Shown here in pieces: positions 35,847 to 48,548 of a stretch of DNA of 64,000 bases. The translations under genes and the position numbers were made by a program. The DNA comes from Xiphias gladius (lineage: Eukaryota; Chordata; Actinopteri; Istiophoriformes; Xiphiidae), in contig NC_053417.1 in assembly GCF_016859285.1 (NCBI RefSeq), positions 24,121,206 through 24,185,205 of the forward strand. Direction: 5' to 3'. Position 1 is the stretch's first letter. The number at the start of each line of letters is the position of its first letter. The notes below the pieces were generated by a model. It saw only the letters and a list, made by a program, of their open reading frames with translations. It was not told where the DNA came from and ran no database searches.

Positions 35847-38800
35847 ATGGAGGCAGGTTCGTCCCTCAGCCTCAAACGAAGATATGAAGAGGTGGACAAC
35901 AGCTCTCCATTCTCTACACCTAAGGACTCTGACGATGACATCTCCAGCAGTGACAGCGCTGACAGCTGTGACAGCCTCAACCCCCCTTCCAGCACTGCAT
36001 TTACCCGTAAGGAACAACAGAAGACACACATTAAAGGCAATATACCCTAAAACCCACTCAAACACTTCATTAGAAAAAAGTACTTTCGGTCATTACTCAT
36101 GTACAACATTACGTTCAAAATCTCTCCTCTTTCTCCCCCACCCCAGCCACCTCCATCCTCAGACAGCACAAGCCGTCGCCGGGGGGGAAACGCGTGCGTT
36201 TTGATGTGGTGACGGTGTACTACTTCCCCCGGCGCCAGGGCTTCACCAGCGTGCCCAGCCAGGGGGGCAGCTCGCTGGGCATGGCCCGTCACCACTCCTC
36301 CATCAGACACTACACGCTGGGCGAGTTTGCACGCGAGCAGGAGAGCAGCCACCGGCACACGTTACGCCAGCACCTGCGCCAGGAGAAGCTCAATGCCCGC
36401 AAGATGAAGGTAAATTCAGACTTCTCATCTAATTTTTTTATTCTCACTTGCAAAGCAGATGATGGCTCCATTTGCAGTGGTGGAAAGTAACTAAGTACAT
36501 TTACTCAACTATTCTACTTAAATCAAATTTGGGGGAATTTACTTAAGTATTTCCATTTTATGCTACTTAATACTTATACTCCTCTACAGGGAAATATTGT
36601 ACTAGTCTGCACTACATTTATCTTCCCTTCAGTTTAAGATTTTACGTGACCCTGGTCATTTTGTCCTGTTGGGGCCCCGTGCCATTGTCTCTTGAGTTGT
36701 TCGCAGTTCCATGAAAGAGAGAGTTCCTGTCTAAACTTCTCAAATGGTTTGATTTTGTTTACTGGCTCAAAGAGGTAAAACTCTCCCATATTCATCAGAA
36801 AAAGAAAAACAAAATTAATAGAAATGTGTGTAGCTTTGTTTTTTCTCCATTGCATTCGATTAATTCTCTCACGACCTCTCAGATTTATCTTGTCAGCCAC
36901 TTGAACTTGAAGCAGGGGATCAGTCTCATATTGTCCACAGCTCACAGTCCCACACTAACTGTCCCCCGCAGCTGACGAGGAACGGCACAGTGGAGTGTGC
37001 TCAGGCCGACCTGCTGACTCTGGAGGACGTGTCCGACGAGGACCTCGACGTGGACGGGGTGGAGGTGGACGACTGTTTCTTCCTTCAGCCACTGCCCACA
37101 AAGCGCCGACGAGCCCTGCTGCGAGCCTCCGGCATCGCCCGCATAGACGCGCGGGAGAAAGCTGAGCTCAGAGCCATCCGCCTCTCGCGGGAGGAGTGTG
37201 GCTGCGACTGCCGTTTGTACTGCGACCCCCGGCACTGCGGCTGCAGCCAGGCTGGTATTAAGTGCCAGGTAAGGATGGTCGGCTCGTCTGCGTGGATGTG
37301 CAGAAAGAGGAGAGCCCCTGCGCAGTTTGCTGAGTCTCGAATGAGTCAGTATGCACTGCTCGATAAAATGCGTGGTATTCCGTACTTAAATCATTTTTAA
37401 TTTGAAGTCATACGTGTAAGCATTCATTTCCCCATAAGCCTTTGACTTGTCATGGTAGGAAAAGCACTAGTGTACGTAATGAAATTAATGATGGCTGAAT
37501 TCCGTCTAGCTGCTTCAGTCTCATGCTGGCTCACTGTCACACTGTCATAGCTTACTGGGAGTATATTAGTAACACCGGTGCTTTTCCTCCTGCGACAAGT
37601 CAAAATGTCTGCTTTAGAAAAGGCCTATTCATTCCATTGTAAGCAAACATTTTTGCTTAATTACGGCTTGATTCGATGTAAGTATAAATCACGATTTGAT
37701 TCCGTGCCTGGGCCAGCATTGTGTATCCATGAAATAAACATTCAGTTAGTTCCACTGAGACAATCCGTATTGTTTGAAAAGATAAATCAGATTACCCTGT
37801 CCCCTTAAAGCGTGATTGCCTAGATAAATTATGCTCCTGCAGAACGCCGTTAGAGTTTTGCCAGGTTTACAGAATGCGTGTGTTTTTTGCAAAGTTGGAT
37901 GTTTTACTGTACTTGCCGGCACTCTAACATGGTCACTCTCTCTGTCTTCCTTTTGTTAAAACCCCCTGTGTGTGTGTGCGCTTCCCCTCTGGAAGAGAAC
38001 AACCCAAAGGACCGTCTGTGCATGCACAGAGTAGTCATGACGGAGTGTACTATTTTAATGAGTTGAAATATGTAAGCCGTCATTAGTGGGTATTATATTC
38101 AGGCTTTTCCATATGACGGCGGCCTGCAGCCAGATGGTTTCATTCAGGTCGAAATGCATCCGATCAGCACAGTGAATCAGGAGAACCTAAAATCAATGCA
38201 CTGATGCAGGGAGTGAGTTATTTAACCGTAATCTTTTTGTACACCTCATTTATCTCAGTTCGATTCATTGAAATGAAAGATTATAAATAAAACTGCTAGC
38301 GCCTCCGGACAAGATAGTATTGTAGATAGTACTCAGATCAACATTAAAATCCTTTCACCACTTGGTGCATTTGTGTGTGTGTGTATCTGTGTTGACTGTG
38401 AAGGATCGCAGTTGTTGCATGACTGGGTTCCTTACATTGCTACGAATTAGTAGTATGTGTGAATGTATGTGGACCATTAATTTCCAGTAAAATTTTAAGT
38501 TCAACATTTGTTTAAAAGCAAAGTGTATGTAAGATTAAAAGCTGCATGCGTTGTTGATGTCGGTCCATCTGTTAATACTTCTGCCAAGGAGGTTCTGTTT
38601 TCACCCGTGTCCTGTTGTTTGTTCGTTTGTCAGCAGGGTTACACAGAAAGTACTGAACCGATTTGCACTGAGCTCGGTGGAGGGATGGGGCAGGGGCCGG
38701 GCAAGAACCCATTAAATTTTGGGGCAGATCCAGATCATTTATTATGAATTAGATTTTTTTTTCTAAAAGTCTGGTGCATCATATTTGACACTGACCTTGG

Positions 38801-40093
38801 CGGAGCTCTGCGCTCTCTGAAGGCCCTTCGAGTGTTATTTTCTGTTTTTTATAATATATGTTATATTTTCACCTGTCGTGAGAAAGCACACCTAAGTCTG
38901 TCTCACCCTGGCGTATTACACGGTAACCAGGTATTGTCTTGGTTGCCGTGATTTTAAAAAAGAAATTTGGTCTCCTTGTCTCAACATGTGCTGTGTCATC
39001 TGTCTTTGTCTTTTAAGCTTCATAACACTTGTGCAGATTATTCAGTGAATTCCAAGTGTTTCCTCTACCCTTTCCTGTTAAAATAAAATGAAAGCGAAAC
39101 CTTAATTGTTACCTCTGCGTTCTTCCCCAGGTGGATCGAATGTCTTTCCCGTGCGGCTGCTCCAGGGATGGCTGTGGCAACGTAGCGGGTCGTATTGAGT
39201 TCAACCCTCTGCGTGTGAGAACACACTACCTGCACACCATCATGAAGCTGGACCTGGAGAAGAGGAGGATGCTCATCCAGGGGACTGGGGACCAGTATGC
39301 TGAATCTGACCCAATGTCCTCCCCCACTTCCACGTGCCCTACTTCCCCGGACCTGTCCTCTGTCGCTGGCCTGGACTCTGAGCTAGAGGAGAGTGAGGTG
39401 CAGACAGTTGTGGAGGTTCAGGATCTCCTGGCAGAGCAGGACATACTGGAGCGAGAGAACGAGACAGCTGTGTTGCACCTGCAGAGCGCGGAGGAGCAGG
39501 AGAGGAGGGAGAGGGAGGAGGCCGAAGGGGAAGCGGTGCAGCAGGAGCTGGGCGCTGGAGGTCTCACAGAGCAGCCTCTCTGCCTTCTGCCTGGTGCACT
39601 GGGAGGGGACCTGCCCGAGCAGGCAGAGGTGCCGGGTGTGGAGCAGGTCCTCCTGCAGGGGCCATTCCCCACCGGGGCCACGGTGTTGTGCATCACTGAC
39701 AACCAGGAGGAGAGCCCCTCTGACATCCTCAGAGACTCCACTTCCCTGCTCTACTATCAGCTCAGTCCCATAGAGCCCGGAGCCTTTGAGACCCTGCCCA
39801 GAGTTGAGGAGGCTGAACAGGAGCAGCGCTTGGTGAGAGAACAAGATACAGAAGGAGGCGAGTGCGTGGAGGGGAAACGAGGAGGGGAGGAGTCGAAGGA
39901 TGATAAGCCTGAAAAGATCACCCGCAGGCAGAGTTTGGGAAAGTCTTTGTCCAATGTGATTCTGTGCTCAGAGGAATGTGTGGCAGTGGTGGAGGAGAAG
40001 CCCTCGAGTCGTCACCAGAGCCTCCCCGAAGAGCAGTGCCAAAGGGAGCCCTGTTTGGAGGAAGAAGTGGATCCACTGCCTCCTGAAGTTTAA
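35847..40093 (+). CDS. csrnp2: Cysteine/serine-rich nuclear protein 2 (CSRNP2/TAIP-12)
   Basis: Four coding exons: 35847-36006, 36147-36409, 36972-37268 and 39131-40093 (TAA), 1683 nt, 560 aa (human about 543). CSRNP proteins (AXUD1 family) are nuclear transcriptional activators binding AGAGTG-type sequences. The protein starts [18 protein letters not shown] Ser/Asp-rich stretch [19 protein letters not shown] is followed by the family block [20 protein letters not shown] (about 73-92). The acidic [20 protein letters not shown] comes next, then the basic [14 protein letters not shown]. The cysteine-rich domain (about 214-257) runs [35 protein letters not shown] and [20 protein letters not shown], split by the last intron. 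The C-terminal ~280 residues are Glu-rich and divergent, as usual for paralogues. CSRNP1 or CSRNP3 are possible by domain alone; tfcp2/pou6f1 synteny points to CSRNP2. Confidence 0.95.
36476..36625 (+). mobile_element. MITE end (CAGTGGTGGAAAGTAACTAA) in csrnp2 intron 2
   Basis: CAGTGGTGGAAAGTAACTAA opens a fragment continuing GTACATTTACTCAACTATTC and ACTTAAGTATTTCC. Related ends occur at 1242 and, reversed, at 1708 and 38365. Common teleost family, non-coding. Confidence 0.65.
38310..38366 (-). mobile_element. MITE end fragment in csrnp2 intron 3
   Basis: Read on the minus strand it begins CAAGTGGTGAAAGGATTTTA and includes TTGATCTGAGTACT, the same terminus type as at 36476. Only one end remains. 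Confidence 0.45.
38575..38835 (+). repeat. Dispersed teleost repeat in csrnp2 intron 3
   Basis: Contains CCAAGGAGGTTCTGTTTTCA, GCAGGGTTACACAGAAAGTA, AACCCATTAAATTTTGGGGC and CTTGGCGGAGCTCTGCGCTC. I recognise this order of phrases as a repeat common in fish genomes. No coding capacity; class unknown. Confidence 0.5.
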
Positions 40094-42431
40094 CTCTAGC
40101 TTCTCTGCAGATATTTTGCACAATAGCTTCATCTAAGATGAATAAATTACTCATTTCACATTTATTATTGCTATCATTGAGAATGATTAAAGGTTGCCAT
40201 CTCTTGTAGTGACTTTCATTGAGATACGTGGAGGAAGAGCTTGAGTATTACAATACATGAGGGAGGGGAGAAGCTGAGAGCACGTACAGATCACTCTCCA
40301 GAAGTGACATGGATGCAGTTACAAGGCAACATTTTACGTTATTCTGTCGAGGGGGGGGGGGGTTGAATGCGGCCTTAATAGAAAAACATAAAAACACTCG
40401 TGTGTAGGAGTCATTTGTCGATGAGAAGTACAGCAAGTAGTGCTTTGTTCATTTCCAACACAGCAAACCGAAAACACAATGTGTGAATGCTGACATAAGC
40501 CTTTTGTTTGGTGGTATATAAAACTATCAACACTAACACCAGTTGTTTTGCCGTGCGCACGGAGCTGGTGTATCTAGACACTTACTGGCTCAGTTCCCAT
40601 TACAGTCGACGTGCTGTAGGTCGAGCCAAACGAAGGCCTCTGATAGTATCCTCCGCTGAAAAATAGACCTAATAATCCTGGAAATACTTGTTTCTGTGTA
40701 CTGTATATGCATCTGCAATGTGCAAGACAGAGCCGAGGTTGCTGCTTCTTTGATCTGTATGCACATTGTGAACTGAGGGCGGCGAGCGTCGTGGCTCCGC
40801 CTCCGTCGAGACGTGAAGGTAAAAGCAACGCAGAGCAGCAGACTGGCACTGGCCTTAGTAGATACTCTCACTCACCTCGGGCTGCTCACGCGGGTGCAGT
40901 CGATTCGTCAAAAAAGAACAAACAAACAAACAAACAAACAAAAAAAAAAACAACCTAGTTTACCTAGTTTACCTGTAGTTGCAATGCCTATGATATTATT
41001 TCATGGAGTAATGTGTCTTTTGTGGATTAGATACTGTTGGTCTCACAGTCTTTGGTTCTTTTTTTGTTGTTTTGTTTTTTTCTTTTGAGTGAAAGGAAAT
41101 GTTATCTCACACCGCTACACTGTAATGCCATGTAGCCACTCTTGTCATGTCACGGTGAAATGCCAGAATAGATTTTCCTAGTCCTTTTTTTTGTCGCGAG
41201 TCGCTCTGTAAAGGAAGGGATGATTCTGAGTCACGTGAAATTTCATACCAGGAAATCAGCATTTAAAGAGTCAAAGAAAACAACAGCCTGTGCTTCTGGA
41301 AGTAGTTATATGAAATGATGTGATGTTACTAATTTATGGAACTGATTGACAATAACCTGAATTTGTTTATTTTACATTCGATCTGTATGTGTGTGTGTGT
41401 GTGTGTGTGAGTGTGTTGGGTATATATGTGTATGCCTACTTTACATTTATATGTCTATGTGAGAGAGAAAGGTGTGTATGCATCTGAGTGTGCATGCACA
41501 TATGTATGTACTGTATTACTAAAAAGGAGCGAGGATGCGTATTTTACTCCTGAAAGGTGCTGATGTTACAGATTTACAATTCACTGCTTTCTCTCCCTAC
41601 CATCATGAGAAATATGATTTCAAGGAGCTGTTTCTCGGTGACTGATGTTGATGATGAGGTCAAAGTGTTGGAGAGCGCCTTGTAGGAACGCAATAGCTAC
41701 TGCACTGCAAATCATTACGGCGATTATGGAAGGAGGCGTTTTGTCACTGAGTATGTAAATGCAATCGTATAACATTTCTGGTCTTTAAATGTCTTTTTTT
41801 TTTTTTTTTTTAAGCTATGTCTGATTTACTCTGACCTGCATAAGTGTGCCGACTCTCCTTACACAAAATCGGTCCTTTGTTTTGTTGCCTAAAACTACAG
41901 CTGTTGCTTTTGGCGACAGCCCGCCCAACACAGGATGTGCTGCCGTGTATGAGACGTCTGATGTCTTTTCTTTGCCTTTTTTTTTTTTCAATCGTCTTAA
42001 TATAAACTTGCTTGAAGAGTTGCACCAAAGCAGTGGTTTCAAGCCTAATTAAACGATGCTTTCATCCATCAGATTTTAACAAAGCAGTCTCCTATACTTA
42101 TCGTGAGGCTGTGGAACTTATTGTGGCCCTTTGTGTTCGCTTGACTTTGCCTTGCAATAGTACCATCTTTGAAGTGATGATGATTACAAGCTGCCTATTG
42201 TTGAGCTTTTGTCCTTGGCTTTCCACTAATAGACTTAGGTTTGGGACCACTGCATCAAATTAACTCCAGTACACTACGTGGTTGTGTGTTTCTCCGTGTG
42301 AATGGGGTGCGTGATTGTTGAAGAGACTGGTAAGTTTTGACTTCATCTAAAAGCTGTGAGAACTACTCTCATGCTAACTGTTGCCTAAAGTGGACAAAAA
42401 GTTTTTTTTATACAAAAATAAAAACAATAAA
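40094..42431 (+). other. csrnp2: Probable csrnp2 3' UTR
   Basis: Sequence after the csrnp2 stop without coding signals. An early AATAAA (40141-40146) lies only 48 bp after the stop. Two close signals at 42417-42422 and 42426-42431 could end a 2.3 kb UTR. A run of 12 G (40351-40362), a (GT)n tract (41390-41408) and a hAT-like MITE (42031-42252) lie inside. The extent is uncertain. Confidence 0.4.
42031..42252. mobile_element. hAT-like MITE, 222 bp
   Basis: Left end CAGTGGTTTCAAGCCTAA and right end TTAGGTTTGGGACCACTG are inverted copies with few mismatches. The flanking octamers CACCAAAG and CATCAAAT agree at 6 of 8 positions, fitting the 8-bp target duplication of hAT elements. No transposase remains. 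Confidence 0.65.
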
Positions 42432-44540
42432 ATACTCATTTCAAAAAAGGATAAAGGTTTATGTTTGTTGATTTTAGCACTTGATATGATACCCTTTATT
42501 TTATGATCACAGCGTTTAAAGGTTGCGCTGCCATTAATCACCTTTTGCCAGACCTTGATTGGGTTAGATTACTAACACACGGCGGTTACTGATGGTCCTC
42601 TAGGGGAACGCAGACTTGAATGTAAAACATACAGAACACATAAAACAAATATGTAAAAAACAAAACACACACACACACACACACACAAACAAGCTAAGAA
42701 ACAACAATACAATACTGCAATAATAGGGAGAGCTTTGAATCTTTATAGTTTGAAGAGAAATTAATTCCAATACAATTATGCTTCAGAGATTTCCTTGTTT
42801 CTAAACGAGAAAAAAAAAGATTAAATTATTCTATCACATAATTGTATCTGATTGTTTGGTCATTACAATCACCCAGAGCAAACTGATGTGACTGACCCCG
42901 AGACATTGTGCGTGGTTACACCGCAGCAGAAAAGCCGAAGATGGGAGGCCATCGTCCTGCCTCAGACGCCGGAGGTCGTGACAGTGGCTGGCGGCTTCTT
43001 GCAGCTTCCTTACTGCCCACGAGATGGCAGCATAAACTCGGCGCATCCCTGCCAAACCCAACCCGCTCTGCGAGCCGCAGCATCTGCGCGTCCTGGTGTT
43101 CATTCACTCCGGCGGCTGCTCTGAAACCTGAGGCTCTGCGTGTTTCCATGCAGCTCGGTAATAGTACGGCTGGAGACATTAACACAGCCAGTCCCCTTTA
43201 GAGTGTTGTCTTTTTTTTTAACGTGGTGCAAACTTGGTAAAAGTAGGGCAGGCTCTCCGCTCTGACTGACCTGGCCTTCATTTCTCAGAGTGACCAGTGG
43301 CAGTAAGAAAACCTAAGCTTTTTTCAGCATTTCCCCTGCACAAGCAGATTATACATTATCTTACAGCTTACGGGGGGGATTTTCACGTTTCACCGCGTCC
43401 AACAACTGATTGTTGGAGCCAAAATATTTGCTCTGTTCTCTCTTCAATAGCAGGAAGTTGTGAGCTGGATAGAGCGGCACATTGCCTCCCCTCTATCCCC
43501 CACTGGCCTGAGCCAGAAGTGGCTTCTCATGAGCGGCCTTCTGCCAGTGTAACCCACACAGCTCTGAGGTCTCTGCGCTGGGCTGCAGGATGCAGGCTCA
43601 CTGCCCTGACAGTTACTTCCCTTCAACTGGCTCCGCAAAGCAAACACGGATGAACCCGGTACAAATAACAGTCATATCAGCGAGCGTGTGACTTTTCTCA
43701 GAGATAGCTATTATCTCCATGACGGTGATCATATCGTTATATTAAAAAGGGAACTCCGCCAGTTCTGCACGTGAGGCTCAGTTTACACAGCTTGAAGAGC
43801 AGTGCTCGGCCTGTGTGAACAGTTTTTTTAATGTTTTCTGTGGCTCTGAAGGACCGTTGTCAAGTCAGCGAAAATAACTAACTAATAATTCTCAGTTTTT
43901 TTCCCCAAAGCCCCTTTTCGCTACCGTACCGTACTCCAGCAGTTTTTGAAATAACTGTGACTTTTATACCACTATTACTTTACAAGTTCTGCAGAATATA
44001 AGCATCGTTAAAGCCGTTTTCAGCAAACTTCAGTTTTGTTTCCCACTACTGTAACCCATTGGTTGCCAGGATTTACAAAAAGTACTGTAAAAGGCCCAAT
44101 TGTAACTCCCCGGTTTAATATAATCTTGATTTCTTCCACTGGACCTACATTTATCTACTAGTAGGACCTGGTAGTTAAGTTAAGTTATCTTATACTGTAA
44201 ACTGTGGGCTGTATTATAAAGAACAAAGTTGAAGGGTGGGTTTTGAAAGATTTATCAGGAATGAAAGGCCTCAAAAAAGATACTACTGAGTTATAGGAAA
44301 TATAGGATTTAATGCTTTTGAAGCTTGACTCAGATAGCACAGGACTGAGAGGCAAAGGGCTGAAACAAAGGACATCTTTTCACTACTGCTTCAGTTTGGT
44401 CCCTTTTGCGTCCGATGTTTGTCTTGCAAGTTTCCCAACTTTGTGGCAGTGCAGTACTAAATCGCTGGTGCACCCCTTTAAGTCTGTCTTTTCACTTGAA
44501 GTCATCTGATTAAAATTTCCTTTCCCATCTATGCCAGTCA
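42432..44540. other. Intergenic; no gene recognised
   Basis: A (CA)n tract lies at 42665-42687. 42850-43650 is moderately GC-rich with overlapping open frames on both strands (for example 42852-43124 +, 43103-42834 -), none with recognisable domains or convincing splice context. A short piece at 44415-44480 (CTTGCAAGTTTCCCAACTTT) matches the right part of the element at 56.2 kb. Confidence 0.4.
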
Positions 44541-44542
44541 CC

Positions 44543-44584
44543 GTGTGTGTGTGTGTGTGTGCGTGTGTGTGTGTGTCTGTGTGC

Positions 44585-44654
<70 letters not shown>

Positions 44655-44692
44655 CACACACACACACACACAGACACACACACACACACACA
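44543..44692. repeat. Inverted microsatellite: (GT)n then (CA)n
   Basis: A GT tract of about 41 nt (44543-44583) is followed after a few bases by a CA tract of about 105 nt (to 44692), with single CGCA and CAGACA interruptions. The two arms are complementary, so a long hairpin or cruciform as well as Z-DNA is possible. Confidence 0.9.
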
Positions 44693-45605
44693 AACAAACA
44701 CCACTGACATGCAGAAACAAATTACCTCTGGAACCTCTGGAACAATTGTGGCAGCGGTACACAGCTTCGAGAACTATGCGATCCTCTGTTTAACCTTTCC
44801 GGCCTCTGGTTTTCTATTGTTTTACTTCTCCAATGGCCGGAAGAGGTCTGATAGCTTCAGGGCTGATGAAGGAGCACATCAGGAGCATGTGGAATGATTT
44901 TAAGAAGACATTAAAAACAAACATATAATTCAATGAGGGATGAGAGTTGCTCCCAACTTTATCTGGGCTTTAATTTCACTGTTGTGACTGGACAGAGCCA
45001 TGGAGAGCAACTGGGCATTAGGCGGGTTAGGGTTAGGAGTGACGTACGTGAAATGGAAAGTTGCCACACCACCTCACTCCAGTCTACCAGTCTGAAAGTG
45101 CTGCTCCAGCGCCTGGAAAGAATGCTCCCTCTTTCCCCCTCTCTCTGTGACGCCAGCGCTGTGGCATCATTAGGCCTTCACCGAAACCAATCCCTTTTAA
45201 ATGGCACTATTCATAAAACTGGCTAATGGTATTTTCACTACTCTGCCCTGCTCTTCACATGCTGGCTGAACTGAGGAGGGAAATCTAGACCCTCTGGGGA
45301 AAAGTTCTTTCTGTGTGCTCAGGAGAGAGGGTCCAAATATCCCCCCGAAAGGAGGAAGAAGGAAACAATAAAGGCAGTAAATGTCAAACAAAACTGTAGC
45401 TGCTCAAACTTCCTCTTTGGGCCCATCAGTGAAACGATAATACATCTCCATAAGCTTGTCTACATACAGTATCCGGTGCTTATATCTTAAAAAATTAATT
45501 TGTTCTCATAGTCTATATTCTCTAATATATGCGCCTGATATTGTATACAGATGCATTTTCATAATAGGGTATGCTCTACTGTACGTTGTAAGGATGCCTT
45601 AAAGC

Positions 45606-45782
45606 AGTGGTGTCCAATCTTTTTTAGCCTGTGACCCCATAAAATGAGGCAGTATAACACAGGTTATAGCCTTAATGTGGACATTAGAATGAAAGGCATT
45701 TTTCTTAATCATCTAGTGGCCCGTCAGATTTGTCTTTCGACCCTTTGTGAGCGTCCCGACTCCCAGGTTGGGAGCCACTGCC
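45606..45782. mobile_element. hAT-like MITE, ~175 bp
   Basis: Starts CAGTGGTGTCCAATCTTTTT and ends CCCAGGTTGGGAGCCACTG; the tips are inverted copies. The flanks CCTTAAAG and CCTCGAGG agree at 5 of 8 positions, a possible decayed duplication. Non-coding. Confidence 0.55.
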
Positions 45783-46284
45783 TCGAGGAGTTGGTTCGCT
45801 CGAATTTAAAGAAAGCAGATTTTCTCAAGCCCTATGGGACGTAGCGCTGCAGGTAGTTTTATTGTTACTTGTTATTTTTTTCTGTGAGATTTCTGCTTTC
45901 GAACCAATACAGTGGAGGTAAATGTGACGTGACCGAAATAAATCGTGAAATTAGCAACACGTTTTTCCAGCAGCATCCCAGTGAAACTGAAACCTCGACA
46001 GAATGCACAGTCAACTGTTTTTACAATACAGAGTACCACAGGTTGTTAGAAAGCATTCTATTAATTGGCCAGTTAGAAGAATGATTATTAAAGGAATTTA
46101 AAAATTATTATATGAATCCATCAATAAATAGGTCAAAATAAAAAGGTTTTATCAAAAACAACATAAAACAATCAATAAATGCTCAAATCAAAATTCAAAT
46201 AATGAATATCCAAATAAATACAGGCATTAATTTGAAAATATGTTTCAAAAAAGCAAAATACATAGCCAAATTCACAAACTGAAT

Positions 46285-46460
46285 CAAATGAATAGTTCAG
46301 CATTTTGGGAAGTGTGCTTATTCCCTTTCTTGCCAGTATCTGTATGATAAATATGAAGCTACAGCCCACAATCAGTTAGCTTAGCTTAGCATAAAGACTT
46401 GGAACAGGGGAAACAGCTAGCCTGGGTCTGTCCAAAGGTAACAAAAAATGACTTTGAAGC
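46285..46460 (+). mobile_element. Fold-back MITE, left half
   Basis: GAATAGTTCAGCATTTTGGG through TTAGCTTAGCTTAGCATAAA to GTCTGTCCAAAGGTAACAAA matches the left half of the element at 18456. The right half is missing. Confidence 0.6.
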
Positions 46461-47384
46461 ATTAAATGCAGCCCAGGATTGAAATAGGTTTGAATGTGCA
46501 AAAATACGCTAAACCCAACACCAGGAGATTTCTATATGTCATCCACCTCTGGGTATAAGGTGGCACTGCCAGAACAAGAAAAAAAAGGAAACTGAACAAG
46601 AAGCAAAAGCACGGCAGCGGAGCTGAGTGACTCCCAGCAGAACCACAAAAACAGCTGTGTGTCCACAGCTGTGTGAAATATGTTGTGTCCTCGCTCTGTC
46701 AGCTAGTCCCCGAGGACTAGTCGTTCATTGCTACATCCAAGTTCCCTAACAACCATGACACAACATACACAATGGGAGTTACTTAAAAAAAAAAAAAAAA
46801 AAAACCAGCATGTAGTTTCTGTTCCATGCAGGTTTCCTTGTGTTTTTTTTAAAACGTTACATGCTCTTGCTTCCTCTCAGTCCTGTAATATAAAACATCC
46901 CATTAGCTAAGCAACTGGCTTTGTGCCCAGGTTTCCTCGAGGTGGAAGTTAAAATATCTATATACTTACATAGTCTCTTAACAACAACCGGTTGGTAACC
47001 TCATCTTTTTTTTCTTTTTTCTATCTTACCCGGGGAGAGAGGAGAAGTGACTTCATAGCAGAGGTATCTGGAGAGAGAGGAATCTGGATCTCCTGCCCGA
47101 CCGTTGAAGCTTTGAGGATGCTTTTAATTTTTAATTTTGGTTGTGGACTCTCTTACCTTGTTTGGGTTTTTCTTCATGATGACGTCTCTTGTTTTTTAAG
47201 GTCTCAAACAGCAACTGGATAGTTGCAGTAGATTACATTGGGACAAAGGATGAGAAGGTTCAGAGACTGACGGATGGATTGTGATATCGCCACGTGTGGT
47301 CATATTATGTCATTAAAATGATGTTGTTGCAGTATTACATGAAAATGCAGTTCATGCTCTCAATCCCTAAGCCGTGTATTAGCC

Positions 47385-48548
47385 GCATTAGTGGCCTGGC
47401 TCTGGGGATGGCAATGTCACGCTTTCAGTCCTCCACTTTGTTCCAGACTAAAATACTCAGCAATTATTTGATGGACTGCCATGACATTTTCTACAGACAT
47501 TCTTGGTGTCCAGAGGCTGAATCCTAATTAAGTTGACTTTTTATCTAGTGACATCAGCAGGTCAAAATTTTCAGTTTTCAGTGAAATGTCTCCACATCTA
47601 CTGGTTAGTTTACCAGCAATTTGGTTCAAACAGTCGTGGTTGCCGATGATGTACTGTGATAACTTTGGTGAGCCCCCATCTTTTCTTCAAGTGCAACGGT
47701 GAGGTTGGTCTTTGTGGTTTTAAATGAATTATCTTGATAGCTATTGGATAGCCTGCCATTAAATTTGGTACAAGCACATATGTTCACCTCAGGATGTACT
47801 GTAATAACTTCTCATCTAGGCCTAAAAATGTTATTTGTCCAGTCCTTTGGTTCATGATCAAATACCTTAAAATCTTCATTTTCATTCTCATTCCCATCAG
47901 CCTCAGTAGTACTTTATGTGAAACCTGCAATAATGGATTTTTTGGCCACTTGGGTGCAGTGGAAACAAGTTGCGGACACAACATTGACATATCATACATC
48001 CGACACATCCAGCAGTCGTGAAGCAACACTATCATTTATTTGGAGTCGTGTTTCTGGCCACCTAGTATATGTAGGGTTCCTTTTAGCTATCCTTTGGTCT
48101 CCACCAACCCCTGAGGGAATACCTGGCTCTGTAGCTGCTAAACACTCCACTATGTTCAGCAGCTGGTCTATAACTGTGTCTGTCTGCCATTTGGTGATCA
48201 GCAGGTAGTTTACAGTAGGTTCTTAGAGCTTTTTCACATAAAACAGCTGTCTGCTATGGCTGAAAACAACACTATGAGAGCTGAGAGTGAACCAAAACAG
48301 TAAAGTTGGGCAGTTAAACGATGTTTTTGTTATTGTGAAAATATCAATTATAGCCACTTTAAGTTCTAATTACCAATAGCTAGCATGCCATCACACTAAA
48401 TTAAGATAGTGAGCATGGTAAACATTATACCTGCTAAATATCAACATGTTAGCGTTGTCATTGCGAACATGTTAACATGCTGACATGCTAGCAATTAGCT
48501 CAAAACACCACTGTGCCTCAGTAGAGCCTCACAGAGCTTCTAGTGTGC
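47385..48548 (+). mobile_element. ~1.15-kb copy of a dispersed teleost repeat
   Basis: Begins near CTGGGGATGGCAATGTCACG and runs through CCAGACTAAAATACTCAGCA, ATAGCTATTGGATAGCCTGC and GGTAAACATTATACCTGCTA. It then carries AACATGTTAACATGCTGACA and ends CTCACAGAGCTTCTAGTG. Parts recur at 15483-15735 and 61885-62240. This is the most complete copy in the window. Short open frames (for example 47918-48208) show no transposase motif. Confidence 0.65.

Noticed and set aside
39383-39844. 153-codon minus-strand frame inside the last csrnp2 exon
   Set aside because: Antisense shadow of the Glu/Leu-rich csrnp2 coding sequence.
42852-43185. Overlapping open frames on both strands in a GC-richer stretch
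   Set aside because: No recognisable domain; mutually overlapping frames without splice support are best explained by local composition.
45024-45037. GGGTTAGGGTTAGG telomere-like word
   Set aside because: Only two units; expected by chance and no array.
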